Of a stretch of 64,000 nt of DNA, positions 22,024 through 33,401 are shown piece by piece. The notes beneath the pieces were generated by a model, which worked only from the letters and a program-made list of their open reading frames with translations, was not told the origin of the DNA and ran no database searches. The position numbers were made by a program, and so were the translations under genes. Origin of the DNA: Mycoplasma_N cavipharyngis (GTDB lineage: Bacteria; Bacillota_I; Bacilli_A; Mycoplasmatales; Mycoplasmoidaceae); assembly GCF_042984175.1 (NCBI RefSeq), contig NZ_CP155569.1, forward strand, positions 868,001 through 932,000. Reading direction: 5' to 3'. How positions within the stretch are numbered: position 1 is the first letter of the stretch; each line of letters starts with the position of its first letter.

Positions 22024-22770
22024 TTAAACTACTTTCTTTTGTTGCTTTGGATCTTTTTTAGTTGTGATTAATTTTGGTTTTAAATCATTTTTATTCGTGA
22101 AAAAATTATTTTTAGCAACTTTAATGTTTTTTAATAATTCCTTTTGAAAATTAGTTTTACTTTTTTGCTTATTAAAACAATTAGAACAAAGTGCTTGATA
22201 TGATTCACTATCACCAATTAAAATTTGCTCTTGAGTCATTTCTGGTTTTGGAATTCGATAAGTTCTTGTAGCATCAGATCCACAACTAATACAAATTGCT
22301 GTTAGTTTTTTAACAGTATCAGCAATTGCTAATAATTCACCCATAGGACCAAAGGGACGATGGTTAAAATCAGTATCTAAACCTGAAATTAAAACAGTGA
22401 TTTTTAATGCTGCTAAATCTTTTACAATCTCAATAATTCCTGAATCTAAAAATTGCGCTTCATCAAAAGCAACAACAAAAGGGAAAATTTTAATTTTTTT
22501 TAAATGTTCTTTAACATTTGAACTGTGATTAATGACAATTGCTTTTTGTACTCGACCATCACGTGATTTGGCTAAATCATTAGTTCGTGAATCAATTGCT
22601 GGCTTGAAAATAATATAAGGCACTTGACAATATTCTAAACGTTTTAATTGTCGTAATAATTCTTCAGATTTACCAGCAAACATTGGACCACAAATCACAA
22701 CAATTTTACCCCGATGGTTTTTAAGAGCATTATGTTTGGGTTGTTTGATTAGTATATTAATTTTATCCAT
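22024..22770 (-). CDS. tdk: Thymidine kinase
   Basis: Predicted 248 aa type II thymidine kinase of the nucleotide salvage pathway, which mycoplasmas depend on. P-loop GPMFAGKSEELLR at residues 28-40, catalytic FDEAQFLD near 100, lasso/thymidine-binding region with two zinc Cys pairs (CISCG and CSNC). It carries a C-terminal extension of about 45 mostly basic residues beyond the usual end. Start ATG at 22770 with a strong AGGAG 4 bases upstream; the gene begins 21 bases after the ychF stop. Confidence 0.95.
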   Translation of the reverse strand: MDKINILIKQPKHNALKNHRGKIVVICGPMFAGKSEELLRQLKRLEYCQVPYIIFKPAIDSRTNDLAKSRDGRVQKAIVINHSSNVKEHLKKIKIFPFVVAFDEAQFLDSGIIEIVKDLAALKITVLISGLDTDFNHRPFGPMGELLAIADTVKKLTAICISCGSDATRTYRIPKPEMTQEQILIGDSESYQALCSNCFNKQKSKTNFQKELLKNIKVAKNNFFTNKNDLKPKLITTKKDPKQQKKVV

Positions 22771-22791
22771 TAGTCTCCTGTTTTTAATTTG

Positions 22792-23892
22792 CTAAACATT
22801 AAATTTAAAAAAACAAACATCACCATCTTGCATTATATAGTCTTTACCTTCTGAACGCATTTTACCATTTTCTTTAACAGCACTTTCTGAACCTAAGTCA
22901 ATTAAATCTTGATATTTCATAATTTCAGCCCGAATAAAACCTCGTTCAAAATCAGTATGAATTAAACCAGCACATTGTGGTGCTTTTAAACCATTTTGAA
23001 ATGGTCAAGCACGAACTTCAACTTTACCAAAAGTAAAATAAGTTGATAAATTTAGTAACTTAAAAATCGCTTTAATTACTTTATTTAATCCTGTTTCAAC
23101 TAAATTTAATGCTTGCATCATTTCACTAGCATCAGATTCGTTTAGTTGTGATAATTCATTTTCTAATTTTACTGATAAAGCAATTGCATCACTATTAGAA
23201 GTTTTAGCATAAGCTAATAATTTTTGATATTCTAAATTAGCTTCAGGATGATTAATATCATCATCATTAACATTAGCAATATACAACATTGGTTTTAAAG
23301 TAAGAAAATTATAATTTTTTAAACAATGCAATTCTTCTTGACTCAGTTGCATCATTCTTAATGGTTTTTCTGCTACTAAACAATCTTTAATTCTCACTAA
23401 TAAATCATTAAGATCAATTTGACCATTAATTTTATGCTGATTTTTTTTAGGTAAATGATCAATTGCTTTACTAACCACTGCTAAATCAGCATAAATTAAT
23501 TCTAAATCAATAATTTGTGCATCAGTTAGTGCATCGATTCGTTCTGAAGTATTTAAAACTGATGGATCATTAAAACAACGAACAACATGACAAATTGCAT
23601 TAACATCACGAATGTTTTGTAAAAATTTATTGCCTAAGCCTTCACCTTGTGATGCACCTTTAACTAGTCCAGCAATATCAACAAATTTAAAAGTTGCATA
23701 AATAATTTTTTCTGGTTGAATCAGTTCTGCTAGTTTAGTTAAACGTTGATCAATTAAATTAACAACTCCAACGTTTGGTTCAATTGTTGCAAACGGATAA
23801 TTTTCCACTAAAATTGATAATTTAGTAATTGTATTAAATAAAGTTGATTTACCAACATTAGGTAAACCAACAATTCCTGCTGCTAATGCCAT
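22792..23892 (-). CDS. ychF: Redox-regulated ATPase/GTPase YchF (Obg family)
   Basis: Predicted 366 aa, the standard YchF length. G1 GLPNVGKSTLFN at residues 8-19, G3 DIAGLVKGASQGEGLGNKFL, the ATP-specifying NVND in place of NKxD, and the C-terminal TGS-type domain (AGLIHTDFERGFIRAE). It binds ATP and associates with ribosomes. One TGA Trp codon joins the main body to the C-terminal domain. Start ATG at 23892. Confidence 0.97.
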
Positions 23893-23930
23893 ATTGTAAT
23901 AAAATATTATTGAATTAATTTTTCTTCTAT

Positions 23931-24338
23931 CTATGATCGAATTATTGTGTCAGTAATTAATGTGATGACTAAAACTAATGTACTAATCAAACCAATTGAT
24001 CATGTTGGAATAATTGATTTTTCCATTTGATTGATTTTATATTCAGCGATTGATAAATTTTTTTTATTTTTATCTGTTTGATTTTTTCTTCTAAAAAAAG
24101 CCAATAAATTTTTTAGTGGTAATAATCAAAAAGAAAATAAGAAAAAACGATCAACATAAATTAAAAAACTAAATGCCATAATAATTGCTGATGCTGTAGT
24201 AATGGCATCAATTCAACTTCTTTTTTGATAATAAACTAATAATAAAACTAAAGATCAAAAAATGATAATTGCCAAAATTCAACTAAAAATTAAATTTTTC
24301 TTATTAGTTTTGTATCATTGATCTTTTCAAAAATTCAT
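23931..24338 (-). CDS. Small membrane protein with three or four TM segments
   Basis: Predicted 135 aa containing several TGA Trp codons. Hydrophobic segments lie around residues 17-38, 45-62, 65-85 and 112-132, with a basic loop (RRKNQTDKNKKN) between the third and fourth. It has the size and layout of DUF3899-type proteins, but I cannot confirm the family. Divergent from the phosphohexomutase gene. Confidence 0.7.
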
Positions 24339-24564
24339 AAATTAACTTTTTTTACAATTGAATTTGTTTAATTCATTAACCACTAATTATAATACAAGAA
24401 AAATTAATTATTAGTATCTAGTTTTAGTAATCAATTAATAATATTTGCGTATTGAAAATAAAAATTGATAATTTTATTATTATAATTTGATTAATCAAAA
24501 ACCCATTCTGGTTTTATACTTAAAATAATTAATTTTATATATAAGATTTCTATTAAAAAAACCA

Positions 24565-26223
24565 ATGAATCATCAAACACAAAAACTAGTTGATCTTTGA
24601 CTTAATTCTACTTTAGTTTCTGATCAAGATAAACAAGAAATTAGCAAGATGAATCAAGCAGAATTAAGTTGTGCATTTTCTGATCAACCACTTAAATTTG
24701 GTACTGCTGGAATTAGAGCAGTAACTGGAGTTGGAACACAAAAATTAAACCTTTTTGTTTATCGTAGAATTGCTACAGGATATGCTCATTTTTTAAAAAT
24801 CAAAAGTAAAGAAAAAAGACCAATTGCCATTATTGTTCATGATAATCGTGCTAATGGTGCTTTTTATGCTAGAAGTTGTGCTGAAGTTTTAGCAGCATAT
24901 GATATTGAAGTTTATTTAGCACCTAATAATCAATTATTAGCAACACCAATTATCTCTTATTGAATTCGTAAATTACAAGCAACTGGTGGGATTAACATTA
25001 CAGCTAGTCATAATCCTAAAGCATATAATGGTTTTAAGGCTTATAACAGCAATGGTGTTCAAGTTAATGATCAAGAAGCTGATTTAATTGTAACTCACAT
25101 GCCTGATAACTTAAAAATTTTTGATCTAAAATTTAATCCAAATTCTAATCTAATTAAGTTTTTGCCAGATGATACAATCCAGCAATTTTATGATCAAATT
25201 TTGCATCATTTAGCAATTGAAAAAAATCCAGAATTAAAAGATTTAGCAGTTTTATTTAGTTCACATCATGGTGTTGGTTCACAAACAGTGAAAAATTTAG
25301 CAAGACAAATGGGTTATCATCATTTTCAAGAATTTGAAAGTGAATGTAATGTTACTGCTAATTATGATGATCATGAAATTACTAATCCTGAAGAGCCAAA
25401 ATCTTTTGCACCAATGATTCAACTTGCTAATCAAAAACAAATTAATTATTTAATGGCAGTTGATCCTGATGGTGATCGTTTTGCTATGGCTGAAAGACAA
25501 TTAGATCAATCTTTTTATTTTTTTAATGGTAATGAAAATGGAATATTATTAATTGCTTATTTAATTGCTACCAATAAAATTAATTCACAAAATTATGTTG
25601 TTAGTTCTTATGTAACTAATAATTTTATTGATCGATTATTAGCTAAACATCAAGTTCCAATTTTCAGAACAGGAACTGGGTTTAAATTAATTGCTCAAGA
25701 AGTAGAAAATCAAGAACGATTAAACAAGAAATTATTATTAGCTTTTGAAGAAGCAATTGGTGTTTTACTTATGCCCTTTAATCGTGAAAAAGATGGCTAT
25801 CAAGCTATAGCAACATCATTAGAAATGATTAGTTATTATCAAAAACAAAATTTATTATTAACTGATGTGCTAAACAATTTATATCATCAATTTGGTCACT
25901 GGTTTGGTACCACTCATGCTTTTGTCATTAATGATTCTAACTGAAAACAATTAATGCAAGAAAAATTAGAGCAATTAAAAAACACAAAACAAAAATTTAT
26001 TGGCAATCATCCAATTAAACAAATTGCTTGAAATGAGATTAATAATTGTTTAGACTGAATTCTTGATGATGATAATTGAATTCGTTTTCGTTTATCTGGT
26101 ACTGAACCAAAACTAAAAATTTATTACAACTTATATGGTAGTGATCAAAACCAATTGCGTGCAGAAATTAATATGATTAAAAACCAATTAGTATCATTAC
26201 TTCAATTAGAAAAATACTTATAA
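24565..26223 (+). CDS. Phosphoglucomutase/phosphomannomutase
   Basis: Predicted 552 aa alpha-D-phosphohexomutase, converting hexose-1- and hexose-6-phosphates for glycolipid and polysaccharide precursors. Start ATG 24565, earlier than the internal ATG at 24649, keeps the N-terminal helix. Motifs: FGTAGIRAVTG (substrate-binding entry), phosphoserine loop TASHNPKAYNGFKAY near residue 147, metal-binding DPDGDRFA near 301, sugar-binding EEAIG near 395, and the C-terminal phosphate-binding RLSGTEPK. Several TGA Trp codons are needed. Confidence 0.95.
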
Positions 26224-26626
26224 CAAAAAAACTTTTTTTACTTGATTTAAGACTGATTTTTTAAAAAAAATCTTATAATTTAAATTATTAAAAAAATGCT
26301 AATCTTAATGTAAAAAATTAAGCTAATAATTAAAAAAATTAAGAAAAATAAAATTATATAAAAATCAGATTAAAGTTTTAAATTCATTTAGTAAATTTAA
26401 ATTGGTTTTTTTAATTATTTGTATTATAATTTTAATTTATAGATTAAAATCCAACTAAAAAATATCTATAAAATCTAACAACTAAATTTTTGTTACTAAT
26501 TTTGATATAAGCAATTTTTACTAAAAGTTGTTCGTTTTTATATATATAATATAGATTAAAAAGTTTTATTACTTTTATAATTTATAAAAAGTATTAGATT
26601 AGAAGATTTAGAGTTATGAGGATTCA
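26224..26626. other. A+T-rich intergenic region
   Basis: No ORF. It contains the promoter of the next gene at its right end. The rest is A+T-rich, without a clear terminator for the mutase gene. Confidence 0.5.
26545..26550 (+). promoter_or_regulatory. -10 box before the HTH/OB-domain gene
   Basis: TATAAT within TATATATAATATAG, about 76 bases before the start codon; TTGTTC lies 12 bases farther upstream as a poor -35. Confidence 0.45.
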
Positions 26627-27439
26627 ATGATTGCAGAATTAGACGAAAGTAATCATCAACACACCCAAGAATTAAAAAATAAAATTAGTAAGTACATTAT
26701 TGAAATTTTATTAGATGATGAGAAAACAGTGCCATATCGAGCTTTACGATATAAGTTAATTGAAAAAATTAGAGCAGATAAAGAAGAAGCGTTCATTAAG
26801 GATGATTTTTTTATTGATATTTTAAGTGAATTAATTGTTGATGGTAAAATCGGTATTTCTAGTTCACAACGTTATTATATTGATAATTTAGATTGACCTT
26901 TGCTTGACGGTAAAGTTTTAACCGGAATTTTTCGTATGGGTCGTAGAAGTGGTGCGACTGAAGTTAGTGCTGCAATTGCAAAAACTGGTCTAGCTCCTAA
27001 AAACAATTGGGGTTTTATTTCAGTCATTGATGATGTTGCTTCAATTCAAGGTGAACCTGGAAGTGAACAAGAATCTGAATCAATTGCTAAAATTTCTAAC
27101 AAAGTAACTCACTATGTTCATGCTAGAAATGTTGAAAAATTTTTACCTGATTTTAAAGATTATGCCATTGTTAAGTTTGTTGAATTAGATGTTTCTGCTA
27201 AAAAACTGCAAAAACAAAAAGTTTCTAAATACATTGATGCAAAAATTGTTGAAGTCATAAGAAAAATTAAGCGTTTAAAAGTTTCAGATGAAAGTATTAC
27301 TAAAAAAGTAGCTGAATTAGCTGAAAGAAAAAAACGTTCGAGTCAATCTAGTAGTTATCATCATGATTATCAAGAAACTCATCCTGAAGAATATGATGAA
27401 AAAATCTTTGATAAACCAATTGATTCATCAGAAGAATAA
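26627..27439 (+). CDS. Winged-helix plus cold-shock/OB domain protein resembling the RNase R N-terminus
   Basis: Predicted 270 aa; one TGA Trp codon at 26897. Residues 10-90 look like a winged helix ending ILSELIVDGKIGISSSQRYYI. Residues 93-205 (LLDGKVLTGIFRM ... WGFISVIDD ... HYVHARNVEKFL ... YAIVKFVELD ... DAKIVEVI) follow the order of the HTH and tandem cold-shock domains at the start of RNase R. The RNB nuclease domain is absent and the protein ends in a charged His/Glu-rich tail. An RNA-binding role is inferred; RNA polymerase delta (HARE-HTH) is an alternative reading of the N-terminus. Start ATG has GAGGATT 4 bases upstream. Stand-alone with a hairpin after the stop. Confidence 0.55.
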
Positions 27440-27473
27440 GTTTGATTATTATTATCAAAATCCTAAATCACAT

Positions 27474-27520
27474 AAAAAATCCATTGTTTTTCTTACAACT
27501 AACAATGGGTTTTATTGTTC
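27474..27520. terminator. Hairpin between convergent genes
   Basis: Stem CCATTGTT / AACAATGG followed by GTTTTATT on the plus strand. The stop codon of the minus-strand tsaC-like gene falls inside it, so it can serve the plus-strand gene and overlap the end of the other. Confidence 0.6.
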
Positions 27521-28074
27521 TTAAGTTGACAAAAAGCACTAATTGCTTTTGCACTAATTGGTCCTTTTCGTAAAATCATTTTTTGATCATAATCAAAAAC
27601 TGTTGAAGCCATTGTAGAATTTGAATTGATATTTGGAGCAATTGGAGCAATAATAAAAAATAAATCGCTTTTGTGAGCAAATTGCATTTTAATATCTTGA
27701 TAATTTTGAACAACAGGATAATTAGAAATATTAGCAGATGAAGAATATAGTGGTCCAATTTTATTAATTAAATTTAATAATGGCTGATCATTAGGAATCC
27801 GATATGATAAACCATTAAGCACAATTGTTAGTGCTCCTGGTCAAAAATGTGCTAGTAAAGATTGTAAATCAGCAGGAATTGTTTGGTTAATTTGTGCTAA
27901 ACTATTAATAAAAACAATTAATTTTTTTTCAATTGCTCGATCTTTTAGATCATAAATAACATTAGGATCACAAGCAATAATTCCATTAACTGTATCAGTT
28001 TTAACAATTGCTGCTTTTTGCTTTTTTAATTCTGAAATAATTAAATCTAAATCATCTCAATGATAAATTTTCAT
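27499..28074 (-). CDS. L-threonylcarbamoyladenylate synthase (TsaC/Sua5 type)
   Basis: Predicted 191 aa YrdC/Sua5-domain enzyme that makes threonylcarbamoyl-AMP for t6A37 modification of ANN-decoding tRNAs. Seen: KKQKAAIVKTDTVNGIIACDPNVIYDLKDR (family KTDTVYGL and KxR region), HFWPGALTIVL (the W-P-G-x-L-T motif; W is TGA), and SSSANISNYPV (family S-A-N-x-S-G). Works with TsaB, for which a candidate lies at 44857 in this window. Confidence 0.88.
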
Positions 28075-28187
28075 GTTCTTAATCAAATAATTATTTTTAA
28101 TTGATCAATTAAATAGTAATATTTAATAATATTATTCTAAAATTTTATAGAATCATTAGTTAACTTTTTAATTATTTGATTTCAATA

Positions 28188-28232
28188 AAAAAACCCTTAA
28201 TATTAATAATTAAATACTAAGGGTTTTTAATT
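28188..28232 (-). terminator. Terminator of tRNA-Gly
   Basis: Perfect stem AAAACCCTTA / TAAGGGTTTT with T-run in minus-strand direction, just past the tRNA 3' end. Confidence 0.85.
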
Positions 28233-28242
28233 CAAATAATAA

Positions 28243-28316
28243 TGGAGCAGAATACGAGAATCGAACTCGCGTCTTAACCTTGGCAAGGTTATATTCTACC
28301 ATTGAACTAATTCTGC
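28243..28316 (-). tRNA. tRNA-Gly (GCC anticodon)
   Basis: 74-nt cloverleaf on the minus strand: acceptor GCAGAAT/ATTCTGC, anticodon loop TTGCCAA, T-arm GAGTTCGATTCTC, encoded CCA. Confidence 0.95.
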
Positions 28317-28596
28317 AAAATTAATTGTCAAATCTTAATATAATCAATATAAGACTGGTAGGTTAAATTTTAGCAAAAAAAACTAATTTTGCATCATTAT
28401 TTTGATGATTTTTCAATTTAAAAGATGAAATTGTGCAAAAAATAAGCAAAAAAATGATGATTCAACCAACTTTTTTGACATTTAATTTGAATCAATTGAA
28501 ATTGAAATCTTAAGTTGAAATCTTTAAAAAAAATTAATTATAATAATAAAACTGATTTGAAAATAACAATTTTATAATCAATCAACTCTTACTTTT

Positions 28597-31248
28597 ATGA
28601 AACTTTTGTCACTTTTTGAAAATAAAACATACATTTTAAATAAAGCGCAAAAAATTGTCAATCAAACTGAAGCTTATCAAGATGAAATGCGGGCTTTATC
28701 TAATAACCAATTGCGTGACAAAACTAAACTATTTTTACGTCGTTTAGAATTAGGTGAAACTACTGAAGATATTTTACCTGAAGCTTTAGCAACAGTCCGT
28801 GAAGCTGCTTATCGTGCTCATGGTATGTTTGCTTATCCAGTTCAATTAATTGGAGCAATTGTCATTTTCTTTGGTGATTTTGCTGAAATGAAAACTGGTG
28901 AAGGTAAAACTTTAACAGTAGCATTAGCAAATTATGTTATTGGTTTAGAAAAAAAGGGATTGCACGTTGTTACTGTTAATGAATACTTAGTTAAACGTGA
29001 TGCTGAATTTTGTCGCAAAATTTTAAACTTTTTAGGATTAACTGTTGGTTTTAACACATCACAACTATCACGAGAACTTAAAAAAGAAATGTTTAGATGT
29101 GATGTAACTTATACAACCCATTCAGAATTAGGATTTGATTATTTAAGAGATAATATGGTTACTAATTATGATCAAAAAGTAATTGGTAATTTAAATTTTG
29201 CTATTATTGATGAAGGTGATTCAGTCTTAATTGATGAAGCAAGAACTCCTTTAATTATTTCAGGTCAACCACAACAAAACTTATCTTTTTACATTCAAAT
29301 TGATCGTTTTGTTAAAAATTTAGTTGTTGGTGATTATAAAATCGATCCTGAAAGTCGGGCTGCTAGTTTACAAACTTCAGGAATTAGAAAGTGTGAAGCA
29401 GCATTTAATACGACCAATTTATATTCTTTTGAAAACTCTGATTTAATTCATAAAATTAATAATGCTTTAACTGCTAATTTTGTTTTTCAAAATGGTAAAG
29501 AATATATTGTTCAGGACGATAAAATTTTATTAGTTGATCATTTTACTGGTCGGATTTTGCATGGTCGAAGTTATAATGCTGGTTTACAACAAGCAATTCA
29601 AGCTAAAGAATCAGTGAAAATCGAACCTGAAAATATTGTTGTTGCTACAATTACTTATCAATCATTCTTTCGTTTATATAAAAAAATTGCTTCTTTATCA
29701 GGGACTGCTTTAACTGAAGAGCAAGAATTTGCTAAAACTTATAATATGATTGTTGTTCCCATTCCAACTAATAAACCAGTAATTCGTAATGATCGTTCTG
29801 ATATTATTTTTGGTAACAAAAAACAAAAATGAGATGCTGTAATTTTAGAAATTAAAAAACGTTTTTTAAAAGGTCAACCTGTTCTTGTGGGAACTTCATC
29901 AGTTGATGATTCTGAAATTATTCACAGACGGTTATTAAATGAAAAAATTCCTCACGAAATTCTTAATGCTAAAAATAACACTACAGAAGCAGAAATTGTT
30001 GCTAAAGCTGGTAAAAAATATTCAGTAACAATATCAACTAATATGGCTGGAAGAGGAACTGATATTAAAATTAGTGATGAAGTGAAAAAACTAGGTGGAT
30101 TATTAGTAATTGGTACTGAAAGAAATGAATCACGTCGAATTGATGATCAATTACGTGGTCGTTCAGGAAGACAAGGTGATGTTGGTGAATCGATTTTTTA
30201 TATTTCACTAGAAGATGATTTATTCAAACGTTTTGCAACTAATCGGTTTGAAAAACTATCAGCAAAAATTGAAGATAGTTATTTTGATAGTAAAATGTTT
30301 TCTCGTACTTTAGCACAAATTCAAAAAAAAGTTGAAAGTGTTAACTATGATGTTCGAAAAAATTTAATTGAATATGACCAAGTTTTATCATATCAGTGTG
30401 AATTGGTTTACAAACAACGTGATCTAATTCTAACAACTAAAAAAAACATTGAGATTCTAAAACGCATTAATCGCAAAATTGTTCCTGAGGTAATTAAGTT
30501 GTTTATTGATTCACGTAACACTAATGTGATTAACTACCAATTATTAGCTGAATCATTAAATGAGAAAATGTTTGCTTATCCAATGTTTTTAGAAGAAGAT
30601 TTTTTTGATCTAACAATTAATGAGGCTGAAAACTTTTTATTAAAAATTTTAAATAAAATGGTTGACATTAAAAGTCAAGTGTTAGGTGCAACTGTTGCTA
30701 ATAACATGATTAAAGAAATCTTAATTCATAACTTAGATCAAGGATGACAAAATCATATTAGTTTCATTACTAAATTACGTGATAGTGTTTCATTAAGAAC
30801 TTTAGAGCAAAAATCACCATTATACATTTATGTTGAAGAAGCTGATTTAGCATTTGAACGAATGTTAAATGAAATTGGTCATAGTTTAATTTTAATTTTC
30901 TTACATTACAACTTACCTGGTGTTAATAGTCAGTGTTATGAATATGCTCAACAATTACGAAAAGAACGTAAATTATCACAAGAGAAGAAGAAAAAAGCAG
31001 TTGAAGTAGTAGAAGATGATCTAAAAACCCAAACTCTAAAAACAACTAAAAGAAAAAATCAATTATTAACTAAAAAACCTGTGACAAAAGTTAATCATAA
31101 GCCAAAACCAAATTCAGTTAAAACAAAAAATAATTCAGCATCATCTAAAATTAGTGATAATCAAACAATTAATGATCAAACTAAAAATTTATCTGCTCTA
31201 GAACAACTTGAAGCAATGAAAAAAAGAGCAATGGAAAAAGGTAATTAA
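28597..31248 (+). CDS. secA: Preprotein translocase ATPase SecA
   Basis: Predicted 883 aa motor of the Sec pathway. Seen: Walker A region GEGKT in AEMKTGEGKTLTVALA (residues about 94-109), Walker B IIDEGDSVLIDEARTPLIISG (here DEGD rather than the usual DEVD), PPXD segment, NBD2 with TNMAGRGTDIKI and QLRGRSGRQGD, and the helical scaffold and wing (EYDQVLSYQ). The last 100 residues form a Lys/Thr-rich tail with no zinc-binding Cys motif. Two TGA Trp codons join the segments. Its stop lies two bases before the uvrB start, so the two are an operon. Confidence 0.97.
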
Positions 31249-31250
31249 TT

Positions 31251-33251
31251 TTGGAAGGTTTTGCATTTCAATTAATTAGTGATAAACACCCTAAGGGTGA
31301 TCAACCTAAAGCAATTGCTGCTTTAGTTGCAGCATTAAAAACCAAAAAAAGAAGTCATGTTTTACTTGGTGCTACTGGTACTGGTAAAACTTTCACAATT
31401 GCTAATGTAATTGATCAAGTGCAAAAACCAACATTAATTATTGCTCATAATAAAACATTAGCAGGACAACTTTATAATGATCTAAAAGCAATTTTTCCTA
31501 AAAATCGAGTGGAATATTTTATTTCTTATTTTGATTATTATCAACCTGAAGCATATTTGCCTAAAACTGATACTTACATTGAAAAATCATCAGTTACTAA
31601 TGAAATTATTGAAATGATGCGACTATCAACTCTAACTGCACTAACAACAAGAAAAGATGTAATTGTTGTTGCATCAGTAGCAGCAATTTATCCTGCTTCA
31701 AGTCCAGAAGATTTTAGTAATTTTCGAATTTTATTAAAACGTAATGATGCAATTCAAACAATTAAGTTTGTGATTAATAAACTAGTACAACTAAATTATC
31801 AACCAAATATGACTCAATTGCAACCAGGAACTTTTGCTCATAAGGGTGATGTGATCCAAATTATGTTAGGTTATACTAATGAATTTATTTTACGAATCTC
31901 TTTTTTTGATAATTTAATTGAAGAACTAGCAACAGTTAATCCTTTAAATCAAACTGTGATCAATAAATATGATAGTTATTTAATTACACCAGCTGATGAA
32001 TATATTTTAGAACCAACAAGACGTGATCAAGCAGTTGATCGGATTAAAAAAGAACTAAAAATTACTGCTAATAATTTTGCTAAACAAAATAAATACATTG
32101 AAGAACAAAGAATTATTCAACGCACTAATCATGATCTTGATGCTATTTGTGAACTAGGTTTTTGTTCAGGAATTGAAAATTATGCCTTTCATTTAGAGTT
32201 GCGTGATTTAAATCAAACGCCTTTTACTTTATTTGATTATTTTGGTAATGATTGATTATTGGTAATTGATGAATCACATATGACAATTCCACAAATTAGA
32301 GGAATGTATAATACTGACCAGTCACGAAAAACTTCTTTAGTTGAACACGGTTTTCGTCTACCATCAGCATTAAACAATCGACCATTAAATTTTGAAGAAT
32401 TTCAAAATAAAATTGATCAAATTATTTATGTTTCAGCAACACCAAATGATTGAGAAATCCAAGAAGCAGACAATAAAATTATTGAACAAATTGTTCGACC
32501 AACTGGATTAGTTGATCCAAAAATTGAAGTTCGACCTTCAATTGGACAAATTGATGATTTAACTGTTGAATTAAAAAAACAAATTAAGAAAAAACAACGC
32601 ACTTTTATTACTGTTTTAACAATTAAAATGGCTGAAGAATTAACTGAATATTTAAAACAGCATAAGTTTAAAGTTGCTTATTTACATAATGAACTAAAAA
32701 CATTAGAACGTGATCATGTGATTAATGCTTTAAGGGCTGGAATTTTTGATGTGATTGTAGGAATTAATTTATTACGTGAAGGATTAGATGTTCCTGAAGT
32801 TTCTTTAGTTGTTATTTTTGATGCTAATAAACCTGGTTTTTTTCGCAGTGATAAAGCTTTAATTCAAACAATTGGTAGGGCTGCTAGAAATATTGATGGA
32901 CGGGTTATTATGTATGCTGATGATATTTCTGAAGCAATGCAACGAGCAATTCAAGAGACTAGAAGACGACGTGAGATTCAATTAGCTTATAATCAAGAGC
33001 ATCAAATTACGCCAAAATCAATTATTAAACCAATTGATGTTGATTTAGCCAAAGCCCATTTAGATCATGATTTAAAACAATTAGTGCATAAATCAAAAAA
33101 TAAACTAAAAATTGCTGAAACAATTAAAGTATTAGAAAAAGAAATGTTAGAAGCAGCTAATAACCAAGAATATGAACGGGCTGCTCACATTCGTGATACG
33201 ATTATTGAAATGCAATTAAATCAAAAACCAGTTAAAAAAAATAAAAGATAA
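31251..33251 (+). CDS. uvrB: Excinuclease ABC subunit B
   Basis: Predicted 666 aa, normal UvrB length. Walker A GATGTGKTFT near residue 40, beta-hairpin YFDYYQPEAYLPKTDTYIEK, DEAD-type VIDESH, YVSATP, motif VI QTIGRAARN, and the C-terminal UVR motif (EKEMLEAANNQEYERAAHIRD). It loads onto damaged DNA with UvrA and positions UvrC. The start is taken as TTG 31251: it gives the conserved FxLxSxxxPxGDQPxAI N-terminus, AAAGG lies upstream, and no ATG fits. Confidence 0.97.
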
Positions 33252-33269
33252 TTAATATGTTATAAATGA

Positions 33270-33275
33270 TATAAT
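33270..33275 (+). promoter_or_regulatory. -10 box of rpoD
   Basis: TATAAT in TGATATAATATAA, 127 bases before the rpoD start, in the 150-base gap after uvrB. Confidence 0.55.
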
Positions 33276-33401
33276 ATAAAGTTAATCTTAATTAAATAAT
33301 TTAAGTTATCTTTCAAATTTTAATTAGTAAAATTATTTTTTTCTAATTCATCTAAACATTCGTTTTATTTTTTTGTTTTTTAAGGATATATTAAAAAAAT
33401 A

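Noticed and set aside
28243..28316. Cys tRNA reading of the GCC-containing loop
   Set aside because: The loop is TTGCCAA with anticodon GCC, which is Gly; Cys would need GCA.
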